From Clostridiales bacterium (lineage in GTDB: Bacteria; Bacillota; Clostridia; Oscillospirales; Oscillospiraceae), in assembly GCA_021203685.1 (NCBI GenBank), contig JAJQAS010000167.1:1-26260 (forward strand): a stretch of 26,260 nt of DNA, read 5' to 3'. The notes under the pieces are model-generated. The model did not search any database, had not been told where the DNA came from, and saw only the letters and a list, made by a program, of their open reading frames with translations. Both the position numbers and the translations under genes were made by a program. Of the stretch, positions 21,130 to 26,260 are shown piece by piece (position 1 is the stretch's first letter; each line of letters opens with the position of its first letter).

Positions 21130-22638
21130 CTAATCTGCCCGGGTGTCGCAGGTCATCTCGCCGGTTTCCAGGTTGATGCAGACGGTCTCGATGATCAGGT
21201 CCTGCTCCTGGTCGTAGACGGTGATGTTCAGCCCCGCCGTGTTGATGCTCTGGTCCTCGCCGCCGATGGAGAGACGGGTCATCTGTTCGCCCTCGCCCCG
21301 GTTGCGGCTGGCGATGTCGTAGGCCACGCCGTTTTCCATCTCGCCGTGGATGCGGACGTAGCCGTCGGCCGTTTTTTCCTCCACAGAGGTGCCGTCGTTG
21401 GTGAGCCAGGCCACCAGGCACTCCCCGTCGCTCAGGGCGGTCAGGTCGGTCTCCAGGCCCAGGTCGGCCAGCAGTGCCGCCATTTCGTCGCTGACCAGCC
21501 CCGTGGCGTCCCCGTAGAGGGAGAGGAAGATGTCGCAGTCGGTGTGCTCCTTCAACAGGGTCAGCCACTCGATGGGGTCGATGGCGGAGCAGAGGTAGGC
21601 GTCGGTGTGCTCCGTGTCGTACAGCTCCTCGTTGATTTGCAGGTCGTAGTCCTCGTCCTCCCGCCGGTCGGGCAGGTCGTAGTTTTCACGGATGTAGTCG
21701 CACAGCCAGTCGCTGAGCTTGTCCGCGCCCCGGACGTTCAGGTGGTCGGAGTCCTTCATGTCGGTGGTGATGTCATAGCCGATGGCGTCCAGCATCTCTT
21801 CCCAGTTGAAGTCGATATAGGTCAGCCCGTATTTGTCCGCCAGGGCCTGCACCTGGGCGCAGTCGCTGCCCGTCCAGCTGTATTTGGGCGTCTTGACCAG
21901 CAGCAGCTCCATGTCGTTTTCCTGACAGTAGGTGTAGATGTTGTCGAAGTACTCCAGCTGGTAGTCGTACATCTCCCGCAGGTCTGCCTCCGGGTCGTCG
22001 TTGTCGATGATGAGCTTGCTGTAGGTCAGGCCCTTCTTGCAATAGTCCTCCAGGTCCTGCCCCCGGTAGGTCAGGTCGCTGTTGAGACCATAGCCGAAGT
22101 CCACGCTTTCCAGGTCGCTCCAGCGGGTGTGGTATTTCAGCATGGGGACAAAATAGCCCAGCAGCGACTCCTCCGCCAGGCCGTCCATGGCCAGGATGTT
22201 GTCGATCTTGTTCTGGGAAAAGTGCATCACGTCGATGCGTTCCCGCTCATAGTGCTCCCGGAACGGCTCCAGCAGACCGCTGACGTCCAGAATGACCAGC
22301 GAAGGGCTTTGGGTCTTGCAGGTCTCCAGCATCCAGTAATAGTTGCTCATCAGCGTGGCGGAGGAGCCACCCAGGCTGTAGGCGGAGAGGCCCGCGTAGT
22401 TATACATCTCCACCGGCGAAAAGCCGTAGACCGCCTGGCTGTTGCCCAAAATCAGCACGTCCAGGCTGTCCTCGTTCAGGTCGTAGAGGTTGCTGTAAAT
22501 ATACTCCTCCTGGTTCTGCGTCACCCATTTGGTGCGCAGCAGCCGGGACGCCGCCACAAACAGCACCACAAGGATGGTCAGAAAAAGCACCGCCTTGACG
22601 CTGAATTTCACTCTAGTTTTCCATTTTATGGGTCTCAT
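21130..22638 (-). CDS. DltD-like SGNH protein 1 with C-terminal ILEI/FAM3-like domain
   Basis: A 502-aa protein, the first of the three paralogues. Helix at about 13-31, then the SGNH-like domain with LILGNSQAVYG (Ser67), a GGSSATLMSNYYW block that may supply the oxyanion Gly/Asn, and DSDHLNVRGA (Asp298-His299). The ILEI-like module occupies about 344-497: DPIEWLTLLKEHTDCDIFLS, SDEMAALLADLGLETDLTAL, VAYDIASRNRG, then NTAGLNITVYDQEQDLIIET. The ATG is eleven bases after the MBOAT stop codon with GAGGAA between, so the two are translationally coupled. That coupling supports a DltB-DltD type partnership. Confidence 0.84.
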   Translation of the reverse strand: MRPIKWKTRVKFSVKAVLFLTILVVLFVAASRLLRTKWVTQNQEEYIYSNLYDLNEDSLDVLILGNSQAVYGFSPVEMYNYAGLSAYSLGGSSATLMSNYYWMLETCKTQSPSLVILDVSGLLEPFREHYERERIDVMHFSQNKIDNILAMDGLAEESLLGYFVPMLKYHTRWSDLESVDFGYGLNSDLTYRGQDLEDYCKKGLTYSKLIIDNDDPEADLREMYDYQLEYFDNIYTYCQENDMELLLVKTPKYSWTGSDCAQVQALADKYGLTYIDFNWEEMLDAIGYDITTDMKDSDHLNVRGADKLSDWLCDYIRENYDLPDRREDEDYDLQINEELYDTEHTDAYLCSAIDPIEWLTLLKEHTDCDIFLSLYGDATGLVSDEMAALLADLGLETDLTALSDGECLVAWLTNDGTSVEEKTADGYVRIHGEMENGVAYDIASRNRGEGEQMTRLSIGGEDQSINTAGLNITVYDQEQDLIIETVCINLETGEMTCDTRAD

Positions 22639-22649
22639 GGGTCATTTCC

Positions 22650-24239
22650 TCAGTATGCGGCGTAGATAAAGGAGGCAGCGTCATACCCCGGCCCGTAGCA
22701 GCCGAAGATGATGATGGCGAACAGCAGGCCGTACAGCAGCGCCCACCGGAACACCAGGTTTTGCTGGGCCAGGGTGTCTCGCACCGGGCCTTTGTGTTCT
22801 TCATGGTAACTGACCCACCACAGCAGGGCGATACAGGCCAGCTCCACGATCAGCTGGGGCACGGTCAGCCCGTAGGTGGTCAGAGTGCCGTCCCACAGCG
22901 TCCAGGGCTGGAAGCTGCGGAGAATCGTTTTGACCACCTGGAGGGACATGTGCAGGCTCCCCGGCCGGGTCAGCAGCCGTCCGCCGCAGAACAGGCAGAA
23001 CATCCGCACCATGCGGTACACATCGAAGCTGGGAGCGTCCATGTTGATGTGCAGCTTGCGGCCCAGGCTTTGCAGGCCGGGGGTGCAGATGGTGGAAAGG
23101 GTGATGAGCACGCCATAGTAGATGCCCCAGGCCACATAGGTGACGCCGGTGCCGTGCCACAGGCCGGTCAGGAACCAGGTGATGAGGATGGGGATGGCGG
23201 TGATGATGTAACGCCGCACCGCGTCGGGCAGACGGTTCCGGGTGGCCTTGTTCAGGTTTTTCATCCAGCCGGAGACGGTGATGGTCTTGTAGACGTAGTC
23301 CCGGAACCAGCCGCCCATGGTCATGTGCCAGCGCCGCCAGAACTCGGTGACGTTTTTGGAGAAGAAGGGGTGGTTGAAGTTCTGCTCCAGTTTAACGCCG
23401 AAGATCTCCGACGCGCCGGAGACGATGTCCATGTAACCGGTGAAGTCGGTGTAGATCTGGATCGCGTCAAAGAGGATGGCCACCACATACACCAGACCGG
23501 CGGTGTTCTCCCCGGCGTAGACCGTCTCCACGAACACGTTCAGCCAGTCCGCGATGACCAGCTTCTTGAAAAAGCCCCAGGCCATCAGCTCCGCGCCCTT
23601 GACCACCCGGTCGGTGTCCCAGCGCAGCTCCTTTTTCAGCTCCTGGCCCAGGGTGTTGTACCGGGAGATGGGGCCTTGCACGATGTGGGGGAAGTAAATG
23701 GCGAAAAGGGCGAACCGGGCCAGGTTCGGCTCGTAGGGATACCGCTTCCAGTACACGTCCAGCAGGTAGCCCACCGTGGAAAAGGTGTAGTAGGACACGC
23801 CCAGGGGGACGATGATCATGGCGGCGGTAAACTCCCCCTGGAACAGGCCGCTCCAGCTGAGGGCCTTGTTGACGGCGGGGACGAAATACTTCAAAAACTT
23901 GACGGCGCACAGCAGGGCGATGTTCAGCACCATGACCAGCACCAGCGTCCGCCTGCACTCTTTTTTGTAGAGGGCTTTTACGTCCTTCTTTTTCTTGCGG
24001 TCCCGCAGGGTTTTGAGCACTTCATCCTGTTGCTCGTAGAGTTTGCCCATCTTGCGCCCCGCCCACCAGACGGTGACCGTGGTGAAGCAGATGAAGGGCA
24101 GGTACTGCAGCCCGCTGATGGCGTAAAACACCACGCTGGCCGCCAGCAGCACCATCCACCGGTGCTTCACCGGGAAGAGGTAGAACAGCACCACACAGAG
24201 GAACAAAAACAGGATAAAGCTCAGGGACGTGATGGACAT
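22650..24239 (-). CDS. MBOAT membrane O-acyltransferase (DltB/AlgI-like)
   Basis: A 529-aa polytopic membrane protein of the MBOAT family, the channel-forming acyltransferases that pass acyl groups from a carrier protein to extracellular targets. The N-terminus has the usual FPVKHRWMVLLAASVVFY start. Characteristic blocks follow: PLGVSYYTFSTVGYLLDVYW (about 145-164), FPHIVQGPISRYN (183-195), FDAIQIYTDFTGYMDI (257-272), FNHPFFSKNVTEFWRRWHMT (288-307, His305) and LTGLWHGTG (357-365, His362), the conserved histidine. A long basic cytoplasmic loop (about 66-97, RKKKKDVK) and a C-terminal extension make it longer than DltB (about 400 aa) and closer to AlgI-type proteins. AAAGGAG is seven bases before the ATG. 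Confidence 0.93.
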   Translation of the reverse strand: MSITSLSFILFLFLCVVLFYLFPVKHRWMVLLAASVVFYAISGLQYLPFICFTTVTVWWAGRKMGKLYEQQDEVLKTLRDRKKKKDVKALYKKECRRTLVLVMVLNIALLCAVKFLKYFVPAVNKALSWSGLFQGEFTAAMIIVPLGVSYYTFSTVGYLLDVYWKRYPYEPNLARFALFAIYFPHIVQGPISRYNTLGQELKKELRWDTDRVVKGAELMAWGFFKKLVIADWLNVFVETVYAGENTAGLVYVVAILFDAIQIYTDFTGYMDIVSGASEIFGVKLEQNFNHPFFSKNVTEFWRRWHMTMGGWFRDYVYKTITVSGWMKNLNKATRNRLPDAVRRYIITAIPILITWFLTGLWHGTGVTYVAWGIYYGVLITLSTICTPGLQSLGRKLHINMDAPSFDVYRMVRMFCLFCGGRLLTRPGSLHMSLQVVKTILRSFQPWTLWDGTLTTYGLTVPQLIVELACIALLWWVSYHEEHKGPVRDTLAQQNLVFRWALLYGLLFAIIIFGCYGPGYDAASFIYAAY

Positions 24240-24308
24240 CTGTTTTCTCCTTTACAACCTTCAGAGGAAATCGTGAAGAACATTTCACATTTCCGTATTA
24301 TCTCAAAT

Positions 24309-24349
24309 TGACCCATACGCTCAGGCAGACCGCCTGCTCGCATGGGTCA
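24309..24349. promoter_or_regulatory. Intercistronic hairpin between the carrier protein and MBOAT genes
   Basis: TGACCCAT (24309-24316) pairs with ATGGGTCA (24342-24349), with an inner CAGGC/GCCTG helix. On the minus strand, in which the operon is read, no T run follows (CAATTTGAG), so it is more likely an attenuating or RNA-stabilising element than a full terminator. On the + strand TTTTATGTTTTT follows. Confidence 0.55.
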
Positions 24350-24384
24350 TTTTATGTTTTTCAGTGTGCTCCAGGGGGACAAGG

Positions 24385-24609
24385 TCAGTCTTGCAGCTCC
24401 TGGATCATGGCCCACATGGCCTCTACGGTGTCGAAGTTCTCGTTGGTCATGTACTCCATGTCGATCTCGATGTCGAAGGTGTCCTCGATCTCCGCGATCA
24501 TCGAGGAGATGTCGATGGAGTCGATGATGTGGTCCGAGACGATGCCTTCTGCTGTCGTGAAGTCCACGTCCGGACGCAGGTTGTTCAGAATTTCCAGCAG
24601 TTCTCTCAT
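24385..24609 (-). CDS. Acyl carrier protein (DltC-like)
   Basis: A 74-aa acidic four-helix carrier protein. Ser31 in DHIIDSIDISSMIAEIED is the phosphopantetheine attachment site in the D-S-I/L-D context, and the downstream helix matches the recognition helix of carrier proteins. Length and placement between an AMP-forming ligase and an MBOAT transferase match DltC, although DSID rather than DSLD and the lack of a true DltA leave the cargo open. The start has AGGAGG about nine bases upstream. Hairpins lie on both sides of the gene (24655-24676 and 24309-24349), which could raise the amount of its transcript segment relative to its neighbours. Confidence 0.92.
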   Translation of the reverse strand: MRELLEILNNLRPDVDFTTAEGIVSDHIIDSIDISSMIAEIEDTFDIEIDMEYMTNENFDTVEAMWAMIQELQD

Positions 24610-24654
24610 AGTAGGTTCCTCCTAAATATGGTTGTGAATATGGGTGTATGTTCG

Positions 24655-24676
24655 TGACAGCGCCTCAGCGCTGTCA
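24655..24676. promoter_or_regulatory. Perfect hairpin between ligase and carrier protein genes
   Basis: TGACAGCGC and GCGCTGTCA (nine pairs, four-base loop) directly follow the ligase stop codon. No T run follows on the minus strand, so it fits an RNA-end protector or processing site. Confidence 0.5.
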
Positions 24677-24690
24677 AAAGGTCGCTTTTT

Positions 24691-26097
24691 TCAGGGCAAT
24701 TCCTTGTACAGGGTCTTGCCGGACTCGTTTTTCGGAATTTCCGGGATATAATAAGCCGCGAAAGCGGAGGGGTTCAGGTGGGTGGTGGCGGACAGGAACT
24801 TTTTCACCTCGTCCAGCTTGCTCTCGTCGGTCAGGTAGATTTTCAGCTGCTGGTCGGTGCCGGTGCTGGCGCAGTCCAGGTCGGGGTAGCGCTGCTTGAC
24901 CATCCGGTCGATCTCGTCCAGGTTCACCCGGTTGCCGAAGAGCTTGAGGAACCGCTTTTTGCGGCCCACCACGAAGAAGTAACCGTCCTCGTCCATCTTA
25001 GCCATGTCGCCGGTGACCAGCACGCCGCCTCGCTCGTCGCCCTTGGTCAGGTCCTCGCCCCGCTCGGCGTAGCCCAGGGTCACGTTGGGGCCGTGGTACA
25101 TCAGCTCGCCCACCACGTCGGGCTGGGTGATGGTCTCTCCGTTCACGTCGATGAGCTCCAGCCGTCCGCCGGGGATGGCAATGCCGATGGAGCCGTATTT
25201 CTCCAGGCTCTTTTCGTAGGGCAGGTAGGACATCCGGGCGGTGGCCTCGGTCTGGCCGTACATGACCACGAAGCGCTTGCCGTTCTGCTGGGCGTACTCG
25301 GCGAACTCCTTGTGCAGCTCCGGGGCCAGCTTGCCGCCGGCCTGGGTGAAGGTGCGCAGGTCGGGCAGCTTCATGCGGAAGAACCGCACCCGCTTGAGCA
25401 TCTCGTAGGTGAAGGGCACGCCGCCGAAGCTGGTGGCCTTCTGCTCCCGCATGAACATCCAGAAGTCCCGGCTCATGATGGTCTTGGTGGTCAGCAGGAT
25501 GGTGGCCCCCACCAGCAGGTGGCTGTTGATGATGGAGAGGCCATAGGTGTAGTTCATGGGGAGGGTGGTGACAGGCCGCTCGGTGGCGTCCAGCTCCAGA
25601 TACTGGGCGATGGCCTCCGCGTTGGACTCGGTGTTGGTGTAGCTCTGGCGCACCAGCTTGGGGCTGCCGGTGGAGCCGGAGGTAGTCAGCAGCAGGGCCA
25701 GGTCGTCGTGGAGGGGATAAATTTGCTCCTCCTCCAGCCGGAACAGGGAGTAACCCCAGTGCTTCCACACCAGGGGCCTGTCCTGGTACTGGTCCGTCAT
25801 GTGGTCGGGCACGGAAATGTACCGGGGCCGGTAGACCTCCAGCAGGTGGGCCAGCAGCCCGCCGTCGATTTTCGCGTCCAGCATCAGCGGGACCACCCGG
25901 TTGTGCAGGAAGCCCACATACTCCGCGGCGGACCCCGCCACGTTTTCGCACAGGTGGAACACCAGGCTCCGGGATTGGAGCACCTGCCCCATGGCCTCGC
26001 AGCCCTCGGCCAGCTGCTCATAGGTGATGGTCAGCCCCTGCTCGTCCAGCAGGGCGATCTGACTGCCATATCGTTCGCATTCGTCAAAATAACTCAT
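24691..26097 (-). CDS. AMP-forming acyl (or aminoacyl) ligase, DltA-like
   Basis: A 468-aa member of the adenylate-forming ANL superfamily. Core motifs are all present: P-loop TSGSTGSPK (139-147), YGQTEA (280-285), VTGDM (361-365), hinge GRKKRFLKLFGNR (378-390) and the C-terminal lysine in NESGKTLYKE (Lys461). It should activate a carboxylic acid with ATP and load it on the carrier protein encoded next. It is shorter than DltA (about 500 aa), with a reduced N-terminal region, and its hinge (KLFGNRVNLDEID) differs from the DltA form as I remember it, so D-alanine is not assured; a fatty or hydroxy acid is possible. AAAGG precedes the ATG by nine bases. It is the first gene of the operon. Confidence 0.88.
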   Translation of the reverse strand: MSYFDECERYGSQIALLDEQGLTITYEQLAEGCEAMGQVLQSRSLVFHLCENVAGSAAEYVGFLHNRVVPLMLDAKIDGGLLAHLLEVYRPRYISVPDHMTDQYQDRPLVWKHWGYSLFRLEEEQIYPLHDDLALLLTTSGSTGSPKLVRQSYTNTESNAEAIAQYLELDATERPVTTLPMNYTYGLSIINSHLLVGATILLTTKTIMSRDFWMFMREQKATSFGGVPFTYEMLKRVRFFRMKLPDLRTFTQAGGKLAPELHKEFAEYAQQNGKRFVVMYGQTEATARMSYLPYEKSLEKYGSIGIAIPGGRLELIDVNGETITQPDVVGELMYHGPNVTLGYAERGEDLTKGDERGGVLVTGDMAKMDEDGYFFVVGRKKRFLKLFGNRVNLDEIDRMVKQRYPDLDCASTGTDQQLKIYLTDESKLDEVKKFLSATTHLNPSAFAAYYIPEIPKNESGKTLYKELP

Positions 26098-26133
26098 ACG
26101 GTTCTGCCTTTCTGACGGAGGGCTTGTCCTGAC

Positions 26134-26163
26134 AAAAAAGCCGCCGAGTTCCGGCGGCTTTTT
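26134..26163 (-). terminator. Leader terminator (possible attenuator) before the ligase gene
   Basis: GCCGCCG and CGGCGGC around a five-base loop are flanked by A6 (26134-26139) and T5 (26159-26163), making an intrinsic terminator in both directions. On the minus strand it lies between the operon promoter (26187-26215) and the ligase start (26097). GGAGGACTGTCC just before it can pair partly with GGACAAGCCCTCC just after it, forming an outer helix around the terminator. Confidence 0.75.
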
Positions 26164-26186
26164 GGACAGTCCTCCAGATAATACTT

Positions 26187-26215
26187 AGTATAGCATCCCA
26201 CAAGCCGGGATTCAA
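26187..26215 (-). promoter_or_regulatory. Promoter of the acylation operon
   Basis: On the minus strand: TTGAAT (26210-26215), 17-bp spacer, TATACT (26187-26192). The predicted start near 26180 gives a leader of about 83 nt containing a complete terminator. The rest of the window end (26216-26260) shows no gene. Confidence 0.7.
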
Positions 26216-26260
26216 TATACAAAGGGCTGTCAGTTGATAAAAAATGATTTTTTTCTACGG

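Noticed and set aside
17822..21133. 1103-aa open frame on the + strand opposite two SGNH genes
   Set aside because: Val/Gln/Gly/Leu-rich antisense translation lacking a ribosome site and domains; the minus-strand genes have starts, motifs and operon structure.
23467..23958. 163-aa minus-strand frame inside the MBOAT gene
   Set aside because: It is an alternative-frame shadow with Arg/Pro/Gly-rich composition and lies fully within the MBOAT gene.
24691..26097. Calling the ligase a true DltA (D-alanine ligase)
   Set aside because: It is shorter than DltA and its hinge segment differs from the DltA form as I recall it; substrate cannot be read from the sequence alone, so only DltA-like is used.

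Overview
The window looks like a chromosomal segment of a GC-rich gut Firmicute of the Oscillospiraceae type (Flavonifractor, Lawsonibacter and Pseudoflavonifractor relatives). This is inferred from strong AGGAGG-type ribosome binding sites, sigma-A-like promoters, a VanW/G5 protein, an Mrp/Mbh-type antiporter operon and a Clostridia-style ACP/MBOAT/SGNH cluster. No rRNA or tRNA is present, so the taxonomy is only a guess.

Left part (1-2276). A near-consensus promoter fires leftwards off the window edge into a structured RNA that is cut by the edge. To its right is a 481-aa helix-turn-helix regulator. A roughly 590-bp gene-free region follows, holding a good promoter, a chain of five stem-loops and a strong intrinsic terminator: a candidate structured RNA of about 225 nt, or a riboswitch-like leader. 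A second promoter and a two-hairpin 5' UTR then lead into the antiporter operon.

Middle left (2277-11628, + strand). A tightly packed operon encodes a multisubunit cation/H+ antiporter: MrpE, MrpF, MrpG, MbhD, an MbhE-MrpB fusion, MrpC and four NuoL/M/N-like ion-channel subunits. No hydrogenase or ferredoxin module is present. Two of the genes are frame-broken: mrpE at a T7 run, and the third channel subunit by a short internal loss.

Middle (11629-15656). A repeat-rich boundary carries a 160-bp MITE-like palindrome with 17-bp terminal inverted repeats and a TTAT target duplication, two copies of a three-way-junction repeat, 21-nt-period arrays, and an inverted-repeat-flanked gene for a small membrane protein. 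It is followed by a DUF2461 protein and a VanW/G5 cell-wall protein whose gene is frameshifted at a C run. All genes from here on are on the minus strand.

Right part (15657-26260, minus strand). A 681-aa lipoprotein with a beta-helix-like body is followed by an operon of about 8.3 kb, read from right to left: promoter, leader terminator, AMP-forming acyl ligase, acyl carrier protein, MBOAT acyltransferase, three paralogous DltD-like SGNH proteins, terminator. By analogy with the dlt and O-acylation systems, the ligase should charge the carrier protein with an acyl or aminoacyl group. The MBOAT protein would pass it through the membrane and the SGNH proteins would place it on a surface polymer. 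Each SGNH protein ends in a domain of about 150 residues that I read as a circularly permuted ILEI/FAM3-like module, a fold linked to glycan binding in eukaryotic POMGnT1. This triplicated SGNH-ILEI arrangement is the best candidate for a poorly described system here.
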